Assembly: GCF_004770615.1 (NCBI RefSeq)
Contig: NZ_RQER01000002.1
Span: 62,001 to 126,000, forward strand
DNA: 64,000 nucleotides
Source: Leptospira langatensis
GTDB taxonomy: Bacteria > Spirochaetota > Leptospiria > Leptospirales > Leptospiraceae
Reading direction: 5' to 3'
In this document: positions 19,586-30,393 of the stretch, piece by piece
Layout: each line of letters starts with the position of its first letter
Numbering within the stretch: the stretch's first letter is position 1
Notes under the pieces: generated by a model
Seen by the model: only the letters and a program-made list of their open reading frames with translations
What the model was told of the DNA's origin: nothing
The model's database searches: none
Translations under genes and position numbers: made by a program

Positions 19586-20968
19586 ATGAATCCATCCAAT
19601 ATAGAAACATTAATAGACGCAGGTCAGAAACGAAAGGCGGATTTCGTAGAGATATACGAAGAAGAATCCAGGAATTCCTCCATCGCACTCAGAGATCAAA
19701 AAATTGAACAGTCTCTGGCTGCAACCGATTATGGGATCGGGATCCGGCTCATTTATGGGACCGATGTATTGTACGCGTATACAAGCAACGACGACTTGGA
19801 ACATTTACTTTCTTTAATCAACTTACTCGCAGATTCAAGAGGAGAAGGAAAGGTAGATCGCGGGACATTCACCTGGAACGGATCTTCTTCTAAGTATTCT
19901 TTTCCTGCGAAAATACATGATCCAAGAAAGATCCCCCCATTTCGCAAGTTAGAACTTTTGCAAACTGCAGATCGGATCGCTCGCAAGGTTTCTTCAAATA
20001 TTATCCAAGTAGGTGTGAGTGCCTCCGATATCGTTACGAATGTTCTTATCGCAAATTCGGAAGGTCTGTATGTAGAAGACTTACGGGTCAGGAGTAGATT
20101 CTATCTTTCCGTGACTGCGGAAAAATCGGGAGAGAGATTCGTGGCGAGTGAATCTCCGGGTGCGGTCAAGGGCTTCGAATTCTTCGAAGGATTGCAGGTG
20201 GAAGAGCTCGCAAGAAGCGCCGGAGAAAGAGCGCTATTCATGTTGGATGCAGGTTATATCGAAGGAAAGAAAATGCCTGTGATCATGGGTAACGGTTTTG
20301 GAGGAGTGATCTTCCATGAGGCTTGCGGCCATCCGTTGGAAACCGAGGCCATCCGAAAGAAATCTTCTCCTTTCGTAGGGAAACTAGGAGAGCAGATCGC
20401 TCAGTCTTGTTTGACGGCGTATGATGATGGGACCATTGAGGACCAATACGGAACGATCCGAGTGGACGATGAAGGAATGCAGACACAAAGGACCCTTCTC
20501 ATTGAGAAAGGGACCTTGAAAGGGTATCTGTCCGACAGAGTAGGTTCCCTGGAAACAGGAGTGCCTAGAACTGGGAGCGGAAGAAGGGAATCCTATCAGT
20601 ATGCTCCTGTCTCTAGAATGAGAAATACGTATATCGCAGCCGGAAACGATTCCATGGATTCTATGTTGTCCTCTGTGGACTTCGGGCTGTATGCTAAGAG
20701 AATGGGCGGAGGTTCCGTGAACCCTGCCACCGGAGAATTCAATTTCGCAGTTGAGGAAGGATACGTTATCCGAAATGGGAAGATTGCCGAACCTGTGAGA
20801 GGAGCCACTCTGATCGGAAAAGGACATGAGATCCTACCCAAGATCTCCATGGTGGGTCAGGATCTGGAGCTCGCGGCCGGGACCTGTGGGGCTTCTTCGG
20901 GATCCATTCCTGTGACAGTGGGGCAACCTTCTCTAAAAGTGGACGAGATCCTAGTGGGTGGAAGATAA
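19586..20968 (+). CDS. tldD: TldD metalloprotease subunit
   Basis: TldD and its partner TldE (PmbA) form a heterodimeric zinc protease that degrades unfolded peptides and matures some ribosomal peptides. The 460-residue protein has the N-terminal PmbA/TldD fold and the catalytic HExxxH site His244-Glu245-Ala-Cys-Gly-His249 within FHEACGHPLE, which identifies the active subunit. The TAA stop overlaps the ATG of the tldE gene (TAATG), so the two are translationally coupled. No peptide precursor gene is visible nearby. Confidence 0.93.
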   Translation: MNPSNIETLIDAGQKRKADFVEIYEEESRNSSIALRDQKIEQSLAATDYGIGIRLIYGTDVLYAYTSNDDLEHLLSLINLLADSRGEGKVDRGTFTWNGSSSKYSFPAKIHDPRKIPPFRKLELLQTADRIARKVSSNIIQVGVSASDIVTNVLIANSEGLYVEDLRVRSRFYLSVTAEKSGERFVASESPGAVKGFEFFEGLQVEELARSAGERALFMLDAGYIEGKKMPVIMGNGFGGVIFHEACGHPLETEAIRKKSSPFVGKLGEQIAQSCLTAYDDGTIEDQYGTIRVDDEGMQTQRTLLIEKGTLKGYLSDRVGSLETGVPRTGSGRRESYQYAPVSRMRNTYIAAGNDSMDSMLSSVDFGLYAKRMGGGSVNPATGEFNFAVEEGYVIRNGKIAEPVRGATLIGKGHEILPKISMVGQDLELAAGTCGASSGSIPVTVGQPSLKVDEILVGGR

Positions 20969-22305
20969 TGGATCTAGAACAAGCAGCCCAGTTCGTTTTA
21001 GAAGAAGGAAAAAGGTATGGCCTGGATACCTTCGATCTGATCGCTACCGATTCGGAAGATATAGGCATAGAAGTATTCAAGGGAAGGATCACTTCTACGG
21101 AAACATCCCGTTCTAGAGGGGTTGGGATCCGTGTTCTGAATCATTCCCGTCCTGGGTATTCCTATAGTGAAAGATTCAGTAAGGAAGCCCTTTCTCAAAT
21201 GGTCCGAGACGCCATGGACCAAACGGAGATCACGGATACATTGGATCTGGAGCTACCTTCTCCGAAAGATCTGCCGAATATCGATCTTAAGCATTATAAT
21301 CCCGAGCTGGAAAAATTGGACTTCGCCTGGATGAGGGAAATCGGCCTAGCCTTAGATGAGGCCTCTTGGAATTCGGACAAGCGTGTGGAGAATGTTCCCC
21401 ATGTAGGAGTAGGTAAGACTAGCTCCCAAAGCCTGATCGCAAACTCCAAAGGAGTCTTCGTAAAGAAGGAATCCAATGTTGCCTATTGCGGAACAGGTCT
21501 CGTGGTCGCAAATGGCGATATAAAGAAAATGGGAAGTTATTACCGCTCCGGTAGGGATATCTCTCTCTTCGATCCGAAATACATTGCAGAAGAAGCGGCT
21601 CACAGAGGAACGGAACTCTTAGATGCAAGACCTCTTGCAAGCGGAGTCTACTCCATAGTTCTCGGAAATCGGGTCAGTCCTCAGATCTTTGGGATGTTCT
21701 CTTCTCCTTATTTTGCGGATTCTGTGCAAAAGGGATCTTCTCGCCTGGTCGGGAAATTAGGAAAGGAGATCTCTTCTCCTATATTAAGTATTCATTGTGA
21801 AGCTCATATTCCGGATTATCCGGGCTCTAGGCTCATAGATGCGGAAGGGATCCCTACTTCTGCGGAGACTAAAGTATTAGAGAAAGGAGTTCTTAGATCC
21901 TTTCTCTATAATCTGGAATCTTCTAAGAAGGATGGTGTTGTTCCGACGGGCCACGGGGTACGTTCTTATTCCGGAAGAGCAGGAACATCCTTTTCGAATA
22001 TGATCGTTCCTTTGGGAGAGAGATCCAAAGAAGAACTTTTGTCTTCCGATTCCCATTGCATCCTGATCCAAAAATTGGAAGGCGGAGCGGGTTGCAGTGC
22101 TGTCTCTGGAGAGATCTCCATTGGGATCCAGGGAATTTACTATAAGAATGGAAAGCCGGAACATGCTGTGGATCGGATCACTATGAATACTAACTATTTC
22201 GATCTATTGCATAAGATCTCTGGGATCTCCAACGAGTATTCCGATAGTTATTCTTCGATCAAAGTTCCCGATGTTCTAATTTCAGAGATCCATATCGCCG
22301 GATAA
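20968..22305 (+). CDS. pmbA: TldE/PmbA, inactive partner of TldD
   Basis: A 445-residue PmbA/TldD superfamily protein that lacks the HExxxH zinc site, as expected for the non-catalytic TldE subunit. Family segments include GRITSTETSRSRGVGIRVL near the N-terminus and the C-terminal VSGEISIGIQGIYYKNGKP. It overlaps the tldD stop codon by one base and must be co-expressed with it. The pairing of tldD and tldE side by side is less common than in enterobacteria, where they are unlinked. Confidence 0.9.
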   Translation: MDLEQAAQFVLEEGKRYGLDTFDLIATDSEDIGIEVFKGRITSTETSRSRGVGIRVLNHSRPGYSYSERFSKEALSQMVRDAMDQTEITDTLDLELPSPKDLPNIDLKHYNPELEKLDFAWMREIGLALDEASWNSDKRVENVPHVGVGKTSSQSLIANSKGVFVKKESNVAYCGTGLVVANGDIKKMGSYYRSGRDISLFDPKYIAEEAAHRGTELLDARPLASGVYSIVLGNRVSPQIFGMFSSPYFADSVQKGSSRLVGKLGKEISSPILSIHCEAHIPDYPGSRLIDAEGIPTSAETKVLEKGVLRSFLYNLESSKKDGVVPTGHGVRSYSGRAGTSFSNMIVPLGERSKEELLSSDSHCILIQKLEGGAGCSAVSGEISIGIQGIYYKNGKPEHAVDRITMNTNYFDLLHKISGISNEYSDSYSSIKVPDVLISEIHIAG

Positions 22306-22446
22306 TACTGAGTAGGAATATATTCCTTGGATTGCCTGGTTGCATTGCCGGGCAATTGTCCTATCTTTTTTTGGCAATTTCTTGCTTGCAGCCTTCTTTC
22401 CTTTTTGGGATGAAAGATCTCATTCCCGAAAGGAAAGGATTTCAAC

Positions 22447-25400
22447 TTGCGACTCCGTTCTCTATTCTTCTGTTCCATTCTATTCTCGAATCTTCTTCTT
22501 GCCCAAAGTAGTTTCTCCCAAAGCTCCAAGGTGCAATTCAGTTTTTCACCACAAGGAGAAGTGAAGAATATCGGACAGGTCCAGGTCTTATTCAAGGAAC
22601 CTATGGTCCCGTTAGGCGATCCGAAAAGATCTGTGTCCCCATTCACGATCGATTGTCCCGTTAAGGGAGAAGAGAGATGGGTCACCGAAACCGATTGGGT
22701 CTATGAATTCCCTCAGACCCTAGAAGGGGGAATTCGTTGCAAGTTCACTACCAATTCCATTAAGTCCCTGGCAGGAAATTCATTAGAGCCCGGAAAAGTA
22801 TTTAGCTTTCATACGGGAGGTCCCTTGGTCACGAACGTGAGCCCGTACGAAGGTGCGATGATCGCAGAAGACCAAGCATTCGTGGTACAATTCGATAGCG
22901 AACCGAAACTTTCCGACGTGAGCGAAAAGGTCTACTTTGCGATGGAAGGACTTGGGAACAAGATCCCGATCCGCATTCTGCAGGGAAGAGAAAGGGAGAA
23001 TATCCTAAAGGTCACTCGGGACGATCCAAAGTCCAAAAAAGTTTTCGTGATCGGTGCAAGACAACTTTTTCCTGCGGACGTTAAGCTGCGTTTAGTAGTG
23101 GAGAAGGGGTTACGTTCTTCTTCAGGGATTGCAAGTTCTTCCGATTGGGCCACCACTTTCCAGGTACGTTCCGCCTTTACTGCGACCTTGCATTGTGAAA
23201 GAGTGAATGCGAACGCGGGCTGCGTTCCGATCTCTCCCGTTTATCTTTCCTTTTCTTCTCCTATCAACAAGGCTTGGAGAAACCAGATCTTTATTAAATT
23301 TAAGGATGGCAAACTAGTCACCGCCAATAAGAAGGAGAGCGAGGATTCATACTATGAGGAAGAGTCCTCTTACTCCGTTTCCTTTCCGAATCCTCTTCCT
23401 CCTCAAAACGAGTTCGAGATCATTCTTCCTAAATCCATCACGGACGATATGGGAAGAAGTCTCCAAAATATGTCTTCCTTTCCTTTGAAGTTCCGGACGG
23501 ACGAATATCCTCCTCTCGTAAAATTCTCTTCCGGCTTTGGGATCGTGGAGAAGTTTCCGGAAGCATTGCTTCCTGTTACTGTGAGAAATGTAGAAGCTCC
23601 CGTCATTGCAAAGCATTTGAATCCGATCGATCCTTCCGGAGAAGGAGAGCTCATCCATGAACAATGGGCGAAGCTAAGCGAGAAGGGAAAGGATTTTCTG
23701 GGCAACCTATTCGGACCCAAGCAGGAGACCAAGCCGAGCGGAAAATCGATCCCGGCAAGATCGATAGTCGTTGGTCCTTCCGACGTGAGGACATTGATGC
23801 GTTGGCTTGTAAAAGGAGAATCGGATGATCATCAGGTCTCCATTTTTTCCGCGCAAGAAACGAATGCTAAGAAATTCGGCATTCCTTCTCCCAATGGAGA
23901 AAAGAGATTCGAGGTGATCGGGATCCCTCTCAAAAAAAGCGGTTTGCATATTATAGAAATTGAAAGTCCTATTTTAGGCCAGGCCTTACACGAACAAAAG
24001 AATCCATACTATGTGAGAACCGCTGCACTAGTTACCAATCTGAGCATTCATTTTAAATGGGGGAAGAGTTCTTCCTTGGTTTGGGTGACTTCCTTGGACA
24101 AGGGCCAATCGGTAGAAGGAGTAGAAGTCGGACTATTCGATTGTAGAGGGAGCCAACTCTGGAAAGGAAATACCGATGCATCCGGAAGACTTCTCATTAC
24201 TGAAAATCAATCCAGATTGCAGGCGCAAAATTGCGGGAATGAGGAACCTTTCTATAGCGGTCTCTTCTTGGTGGCCAAGAAGGGTGAGGATTTCTCCTTC
24301 TTGCATACGAGCTGGGATAACGGAATAGAGACTTGGAGATATAAACTCAGCCATGATTCCTACGACGCGGAGTTTAAGTATAGGACCATCCTAGACAGAA
24401 CTCTTTTTAGAGAGGGGGAAACGGTCCATATGAACCATATTCTCCGCAAGACAGATCCCTACGGTTTTAGATATCCGAATTCGGACGAGATCCCGGATAC
24501 ATTGTACATCCAACACAATGCAAGCGGACAGCAATACGAACTTCCACTTCGCTGGTCGAATACGTTTACTTCCGAATCCACCTTTGCCATTCCCAAAGAA
24601 GCCATCTTGGGGGAATATTCTATTTATTTAAAATTCAAACTGAGGAACGGTTCCGAGAGAAAGATCTACTCCGGAGGATTTACTACTGCTCAGTTCAGGC
24701 TTCCTTTATTGAAAGGGGAATTGCAAGCGGACTCGAACCAACTCATCTCTCCTAAAGACATCCAGATCAGCGGCCAGGTATCCTATCTTTCCGGTGGAAA
24801 GGCAGGTTTGTTGCCGATCACTCTGAGATCTTCCGTTCAAAATACAGGAGGAGTGCATTTTCCTTCCTATCCGGATCTGGAATTTTCGAATGGAAGGACT
24901 AGTATCTCGAATTCTGCAAATGATGAAGAATCGGACAGCTCCGGGCAGAAACCTGATTTTAAGTTGATCCAATCCAAAACAGACGAGAATGGTTTCCTTT
25001 CGGAAAAGGTCTCTATCCCTAAAAAACTAGAAGGAGTTCGCTCTCTCAATTTAGAAATGGAATGGAAGGATCCAAACGGTGAGATCCAAACGATCTCCAG
25101 AAGTTTCAAACTCCTTCCTTCTAAGAATCTGATCGCGATCCAAAATGAGGATTGGGTGGCTGTGAAAAACAAGCTCAAGTCCAAGGTAATCATCGTGGAT
25201 GCCTCCGGGAATCCTGTTCCGAGCAAGAAGGCGATCGTAAAAGCATTCTCAATTCGTTATATATCTCATCGAAAGAGACTCGTCGGTGGATTTTATTCCT
25301 ACGATCATAGGAGCGAGAGAAAGGATCTAGGAGAAGTCTGTTCCGGTCTCACGGACTCCAAGGGAATTTTGGAATGCAAGGGTTCCGTCAGTCAGGCAGG

Positions 25401-28137
25401 ACAATTGTATTTAGAAGCGCGTGTAGACGGAGAGGATTCCTACGCGAACACCTCTATCTGGATCGTGAATGAGCAGGATATTTGGTTCGGATCCACGGAT
25501 CACGATAGAATGGACCTTCTTCCCGAAAAAAGAAAGTACGAGCCAGGAGAGATTGCAAAGTTCCAAGTTAGGATGCCTTTCAAGACTGCGACTGCACTCG
25601 TGACTGTGGAAAGAGAAGGTGTATTTAAATCCTTCGTGCAGACCTTGAGTGGCAACCAACCTGTGGTGGAAGTTCCGATAGAAAGTCATTATGGCCCGAA
25701 TATATTCGTCTCCGTTTTAGCCGTAAGAGGTAGAGTGGATTCTCCTAAGGCGACTGCACTTGTGGATCTTGCCAAGCCAGCGTACAGAATGGGAGTCGCA
25801 GAGATCCAAGTAGGATGGAAGCCATACGAGCTGGATCTGACTGTAAGTACAGACAAGCAAGAGTATAGACCGAGAGAAAAAGCCAAGGTCAAGATTCGCT
25901 TATCCGAGAAGGACAAGGCCGTTTGGAAGGACTCCAAGATCACTGTGGCAGCGGTGGATGAAAGTCTTTTGGAACTAAAGCAAAACCTTTCTTGGAATCT
26001 TTTGCAGGCAATGATGGCACCTAGAGGGATCCAGGTACAAACTTCTACTGCTCAGATGTTCGTGATCGGACGACGACATTTCGGTTTGAAGAGTCTTCCG
26101 CCTGGAGGAGGTGGTGGACTTTCTTCCACAAGGGAACTTTTTGATACATTACTTTTTTGGAAAGCGGATATGGTCCCGAATTCCAACGGTGAGCTGGAGT
26201 TTGAGGTTCCGCTCAATGATTCTCTTTCTTCCTTTAAGATCGTTGCCGTGGCTGCCGGAGGAGCAAGCCGCTTCGGGACAGCTTCTTCTTCTATCCGGAC
26301 GAGCCAGGAGATCTTGGCGTATGCAAGCGTTTCTCCTTTAGTAAGAGAAGGGGACAGGATCCAAGCAGGGATTTCTTTAAAGAATACCAGCCAGAAGCAG
26401 ATCGATCTGAGCCTAAGTGTCAAATCGGAACCGGATCTGAAACTACAAAGGAAGAATGTCTCTCTTGGTCCGAATGCATCCGAGACAATCTATTGGGAAT
26501 TCGAGATCCCGAGAAATATTACGGAAATCAAATATGAATTCGGAACGGAAGCTTCTTCTATCAATTTTAAGGACGCATTCGTCTTCAAACAGAAAGTGGA
26601 TAAGCCGACTGTAGAGCAGATCTTACAGGCAAACTTTTATCAGCTAAGCCCCACTATCAATATTCCATTGCAAGAACCGGAGGATGCTGAACCGAACCGA
26701 AGCAAGGTGGAAGTATCTCTCTATTCCAGCTTGGTTTCCGGGCCGATCGAAGGGATCCAGAATTATATGGGACTGTATCCGTACAATTGCTTGGAGCAGA
26801 AACTTTCCAAGGCGGTAAGTGCAGGCAATGAGGCTAGCTGGAATAGTATCATGACGGATCTGCCCAAGTATATGGACTCCGACGGTCTATTGAGATTCTT
26901 TCCGGATTCGATCTCGTATGGGAATGTTCCGTTAACAACCTATCTTCTTCTTCTGTCTTCCGAATCGGGATGGCAGATCCCGGATAAGTCCAGAGATGCG
27001 ATGGTCGGGGCCTTGCATCGATTCATAGATGGAACCCTCTATAGGACTTCTCCTTTGGCGACTACGGACACGTTGCTAAGAAAGATCTCCGCCTTAGAAG
27101 CAGTTTCCAAATTCGGGAATGTGGAAGCATCTAAGATCCGGGCCATCGAGACCGACCCGAACCGTTTGCCGATCGAGTCACTTATCTCTCTTCGAAATCT
27201 GTACAGACAGGTCAATTGGGATGCGAAGAAGAGACAAAGAGTGGATGAGATCCTTAGATCTAAACTTAGGATACAAGGAAGTTCCTATGAACTTACCTCC
27301 GATTCTTCCTATCTCTGGTGGCTTCTTTCTTCGAGGGATACTGTGACTGCGAGGTTCCTGAATTCCATCTTGAACGATCAAACTTGGAAGGAAGAAACTC
27401 CCAAGCTCTTACGAGGCTTCTTGAATAACACTAAGTCTGGGCATTATGATATTACGACTGCGAATGCATTTGCTGCACTTGCATTCAGAAAATACCAGAA
27501 AGAATATGAGTCTAATTCCGTTTCCGGAGAAGTAAGACTTTCTCTTTCTTCCCAATCCCAAAGTTTCGATTGGGAGAAGAAGGAAGGAAAACTACAGTTC
27601 GAATTCCCGAAAGGAAGATCTGAATTGAATGTGGAACAAAAAGGGTCCGGGCAGCCGTATGCATATGTAAAGACAAGTTCTGCTATTCCTTTGAAAAAGC
27701 CCATTCATAGCGGACTCAGAGTAGAAAAACAGATCACGGATCTGCAAGGCGCAACTAAGACTTCCTTCAAAGAAGGAGATGTGGTTAAGGTGAAGATCAA
27801 GATCAAATCGGAGTTTTCCGTCTCTTGGTTGGCTTTGAAAGATCCTGTACCTGCTGGTGCAAGTGTATTGGGTTCGGGCTTAGGAAGAGATTCCGCTCTG
27901 CTATCCGAGAGCCAAACTTCCTGGTGGGACAGTCCTTCTTTCGTAGAGAGAAAATTCGAAGGAGTGACCGCTTACTATGAGTATTTCTTTCCGGGAGAAA
28001 TTACGTATGAGTATATATATCGGATCAATTCTCCGGGAAATTTCCGTCTTCCTCCCACAAGAGTCGAAGCTTTGTACCAACCGGAAGTCTATTCCGTGAT
28101 CCCGAATTCGGATATCGTCGTGCAGTCGAACCGATAG
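22447..28137 (+). CDS. Bacterial alpha-2-macroglobulin, thioester type
   Basis: A 1896-residue periplasmic protease trap of the YfhM class. It has a signal peptide (FFCSILFSNLLLAQ) without a proper lipobox, macroglobulin-like domains, a glycine-rich LPPGGGGGLSS stretch near residue 1220, the A2M domain (LFWKADMVPNSNGELEFEVPL), and an intact thioester motif Cys1448-Leu-Glu-Gln in PYNCLEQKL. A bait region is cleaved by invading proteases, and the thioester then links covalently. The start is TTG 22447 with AAAGGA about eight bases upstream. It lies 26 bases before a pbpC-type gene, the classical pairing thought to guard and repair the cell wall after a breach. Confidence 0.95.
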   Translation: MRLRSLFFCSILFSNLLLAQSSFSQSSKVQFSFSPQGEVKNIGQVQVLFKEPMVPLGDPKRSVSPFTIDCPVKGEERWVTETDWVYEFPQTLEGGIRCKFTTNSIKSLAGNSLEPGKVFSFHTGGPLVTNVSPYEGAMIAEDQAFVVQFDSEPKLSDVSEKVYFAMEGLGNKIPIRILQGRERENILKVTRDDPKSKKVFVIGARQLFPADVKLRLVVEKGLRSSSGIASSSDWATTFQVRSAFTATLHCERVNANAGCVPISPVYLSFSSPINKAWRNQIFIKFKDGKLVTANKKESEDSYYEEESSYSVSFPNPLPPQNEFEIILPKSITDDMGRSLQNMSSFPLKFRTDEYPPLVKFSSGFGIVEKFPEALLPVTVRNVEAPVIAKHLNPIDPSGEGELIHEQWAKLSEKGKDFLGNLFGPKQETKPSGKSIPARSIVVGPSDVRTLMRWLVKGESDDHQVSIFSAQETNAKKFGIPSPNGEKRFEVIGIPLKKSGLHIIEIESPILGQALHEQKNPYYVRTAALVTNLSIHFKWGKSSSLVWVTSLDKGQSVEGVEVGLFDCRGSQLWKGNTDASGRLLITENQSRLQAQNCGNEEPFYSGLFLVAKKGEDFSFLHTSWDNGIETWRYKLSHDSYDAEFKYRTILDRTLFREGETVHMNHILRKTDPYGFRYPNSDEIPDTLYIQHNASGQQYELPLRWSNTFTSESTFAIPKEAILGEYSIYLKFKLRNGSERKIYSGGFTTAQFRLPLLKGELQADSNQLISPKDIQISGQVSYLSGGKAGLLPITLRSSVQNTGGVHFPSYPDLEFSNGRTSISNSANDEESDSSGQKPDFKLIQSKTDENGFLSEKVSIPKKLEGVRSLNLEMEWKDPNGEIQTISRSFKLLPSKNLIAIQNEDWVAVKNKLKSKVIIVDASGNPVPSKKAIVKAFSIRYISHRKRLVGGFYSYDHRSERKDLGEVCSGLTDSKGILECKGSVSQAGQLYLEARVDGEDSYANTSIWIVNEQDIWFGSTDHDRMDLLPEKRKYEPGEIAKFQVRMPFKTATALVTVEREGVFKSFVQTLSGNQPVVEVPIESHYGPNIFVSVLAVRGRVDSPKATALVDLAKPAYRMGVAEIQVGWKPYELDLTVSTDKQEYRPREKAKVKIRLSEKDKAVWKDSKITVAAVDESLLELKQNLSWNLLQAMMAPRGIQVQTSTAQMFVIGRRHFGLKSLPPGGGGGLSSTRELFDTLLFWKADMVPNSNGELEFEVPLNDSLSSFKIVAVAAGGASRFGTASSSIRTSQEILAYASVSPLVREGDRIQAGISLKNTSQKQIDLSLSVKSEPDLKLQRKNVSLGPNASETIYWEFEIPRNITEIKYEFGTEASSINFKDAFVFKQKVDKPTVEQILQANFYQLSPTINIPLQEPEDAEPNRSKVEVSLYSSLVSGPIEGIQNYMGLYPYNCLEQKLSKAVSAGNEASWNSIMTDLPKYMDSDGLLRFFPDSISYGNVPLTTYLLLLSSESGWQIPDKSRDAMVGALHRFIDGTLYRTSPLATTDTLLRKISALEAVSKFGNVEASKIRAIETDPNRLPIESLISLRNLYRQVNWDAKKRQRVDEILRSKLRIQGSSYELTSDSSYLWWLLSSRDTVTARFLNSILNDQTWKEETPKLLRGFLNNTKSGHYDITTANAFAALAFRKYQKEYESNSVSGEVRLSLSSQSQSFDWEKKEGKLQFEFPKGRSELNVEQKGSGQPYAYVKTSSAIPLKKPIHSGLRVEKQITDLQGATKTSFKEGDVVKVKIKIKSEFSVSWLALKDPVPAGASVLGSGLGRDSALLSESQTSWWDSPSFVERKFEGVTAYYEYFFPGEITYEYIYRINSPGNFRLPPTRVEALYQPEVYSVIPNSDIVVQSNR

Positions 28138-28163
28138 TAAGAAAGAGTAGAAGGTTCCCTACA

Positions 28164-30299
28164 ATGAGATCTGTCTTTCTTCTAGGATTCTTTCTTCTTT
28201 GCGGATTTGTTTCGAGCGTATTCTCGGAGCCTTTTTCGAAGGAGATCGCCGAGTATCTACAAGAAGGTAAGACTCCTCGCTTTTCGGATGTGAAGAAAGC
28301 CTATCGTCCTTCCGAAGGGATCCTTTTGGATTCTAAAGGAGAAGTATTGCAAACTCTCCGTCTGGAAAAGAAATACAGAAGATTGGAATGGACCCCTTCT
28401 TCCGAAGTACCTGAGACTTTGGTACTATCCTTACTTGCCCAAGAAGATAGAAGGTTTCCCTTCCATTCCGGTGTGGACTATTATGCGATCCTAGGCTCTT
28501 TGAAGGATCGAATAGTAGGGAATTCTAAAAGAGGTGCGAGTACCATCTCTATGCAATTGGCAGGTTTCCTATTAGGGACCAAACCTGGGACCAGAACGTA
28601 TTCCGACAAGTGGTCACAAATGAAGGCAGCCAAAAGACTGGAAGAGATCTGGACCAAGTCGGAGATCATGGAAGCTTATTGGAACCTGGTTCCTTTCAAA
28701 GGGGAGTATCTGGGACTAAGAGCGGCTTCCAGAGGGATTTTCGGTGTAGATCCTTCTTCCTTGGCACCGGAAGAAGCAGTCTTACTTGTGGCACTACTTC
28801 CCAACCCGAATGTAAGTAAGGCCAAATGGATTAGCCGAGCTTCTCATCTGGCAAAAACAATTGGAAGAGAAGATCTTACCCAGGAAATTGAAATTACGAT
28901 CTCAGAATATAAGAGGCCTAGTTCTGTGTGGAATACGGATAATTATACCGCTTACCATGCGGCCTATAGGATCTTTAAAAAGGGAGAAGGGAGCTCCGAT
29001 TCTCTGGAAACGGGTAGGGTCCAAACTACCATTGACCCGTACTTGCAACGAAAGTCGGAGGCTGCGATGGACCGAGTGCTTTCCTCTATCCAAGAGAGAA
29101 ATGTAAAGGAAGCAGGGATCCTCGTTTTGGACAATCAAAGCGGGGCTGTTCTCGTTTATTTAGGGAATTCTAAACTATCCAAAGAGAATTATTTCGTAGA
29201 TTCCATCCATTCCAGAAGACAGGCGGGTTCCACCTTGAAGCCCTTCTTGTATTCCATCGCATTCGAAAGAAATCTACTGGAGCCCGAGTCCGTATTAATG
29301 GATGAACCGAAGGACTGGGAGTTGGTAGGAGGGAGTTATAAACCGGGCAATTACGAAGAAAGATATATGGGACCGGTTCCGGCAAGAGTGGCTCTTGCTT
29401 CTTCTTTAAATGTTCCCGCCGTTCAAGTCTTGGATTGGGTAGGAGTTCCTGCATTCGTTTCTAAGCTAAAGGAGCTCGGTTTTCAGAAATTACAATCTCC
29501 AGAATTTTACGGACTTTCTCTGGCGCTTGGAACTGCAGATGTTACTCTCTGGGAATTGACGAATGCATACCGAACGATTGCGAATAACGGATCTTATACG
29601 GAAGCAACTTTTGATTCGGATGAGGCGAGTAGCAATCGATTGCAGTCTGATGCAAAGGAGCTTCCTGGTAGGAAACAGATCCTCTCGCAAGAAGCTTCTA
29701 AAACGGTTCGAGAGATCCTTTCTTCCAGGGACAATCGGGCGCCCAGTTTCGGTTGGGAATCCAATCTCTCGACTCGTTTTTACACATTCGCTAAGACAGG
29801 AACTTCTCAGGACATGAGAGACAATTGGTGTATCGGTTCTAGTGGGAACTATACAGTAGGAGTCTGGGTGGGAAATATGAGCGGGGAACCCATGTATGAC
29901 GTAAGCGGGGTCACGGGTGCCGCACCACTTTGGAAAGAGATCATGCAACTCTTGCAGGATTATAGACCCTCTAATCCTTTACTAACCCAAGAAGAGAAGG
30001 AGAAGAAGGAGCTGTCCCTTCTTCCGACAAAGAATGTACAAAAGGGCGAACCTAGGATCATCTATCCTGAAAACGGGAATCTGTTTGCGATCGATCCGGA
30101 AATCCCGGAAGAAAATGAAAGGATCCGATTTATGGTCCGAGGTTCCGCCAAGGATCTAGAATGGATCTTGAACGGCAAAGTCATAGGCTCTAGCAAGCTC
30201 GCCTATTTCGATTGGAGACCCAAGAGAGGGAACCATCTTCTTTCTGTCCGAGAGAAGAATGGGAAGCTTTCGGAGACTGTGGCCTTTCAAGTTCGTTAG
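28164..30299 (+). CDS. pbpC: Penicillin-binding protein 1C
   Basis: A 711-residue bifunctional peptidoglycan synthase. The signal/anchor is followed by the GT51 glycosyltransferase domain with EDRRFPFHSGVD (94-105, catalytic Glu94) and RGASTISMQLA (123-133). The transpeptidase domain has Ser356-Thr-Leu-Lys, Ser414-Leu-Asn and Lys544-Thr-Gly-Thr-Ser. A C-terminal BiPBP_C-like domain (PRIIYPENGNLFAIDPEIP) is present, which marks PBP1C rather than PBP1A/1B. It is encoded directly after the alpha-2-macroglobulin gene, as in many Gram-negative bacteria. Confidence 0.95.
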   Translation: MRSVFLLGFFLLCGFVSSVFSEPFSKEIAEYLQEGKTPRFSDVKKAYRPSEGILLDSKGEVLQTLRLEKKYRRLEWTPSSEVPETLVLSLLAQEDRRFPFHSGVDYYAILGSLKDRIVGNSKRGASTISMQLAGFLLGTKPGTRTYSDKWSQMKAAKRLEEIWTKSEIMEAYWNLVPFKGEYLGLRAASRGIFGVDPSSLAPEEAVLLVALLPNPNVSKAKWISRASHLAKTIGREDLTQEIEITISEYKRPSSVWNTDNYTAYHAAYRIFKKGEGSSDSLETGRVQTTIDPYLQRKSEAAMDRVLSSIQERNVKEAGILVLDNQSGAVLVYLGNSKLSKENYFVDSIHSRRQAGSTLKPFLYSIAFERNLLEPESVLMDEPKDWELVGGSYKPGNYEERYMGPVPARVALASSLNVPAVQVLDWVGVPAFVSKLKELGFQKLQSPEFYGLSLALGTADVTLWELTNAYRTIANNGSYTEATFDSDEASSNRLQSDAKELPGRKQILSQEASKTVREILSSRDNRAPSFGWESNLSTRFYTFAKTGTSQDMRDNWCIGSSGNYTVGVWVGNMSGEPMYDVSGVTGAAPLWKEIMQLLQDYRPSNPLLTQEEKEKKELSLLPTKNVQKGEPRIIYPENGNLFAIDPEIPEENERIRFMVRGSAKDLEWILNGKVIGSSKLAYFDWRPKRGNHLLSVREKNGKLSETVAFQVR

Positions 30300-30393
30300 A
30301 GTGGAGAAGTCTGGTCTTCCTTTCCCTTCCAAACGATCTTGAAAATTTCTTTAAAGAGGAGATCCAAATCCCAAGCTAGGCATAGGAGATCCA

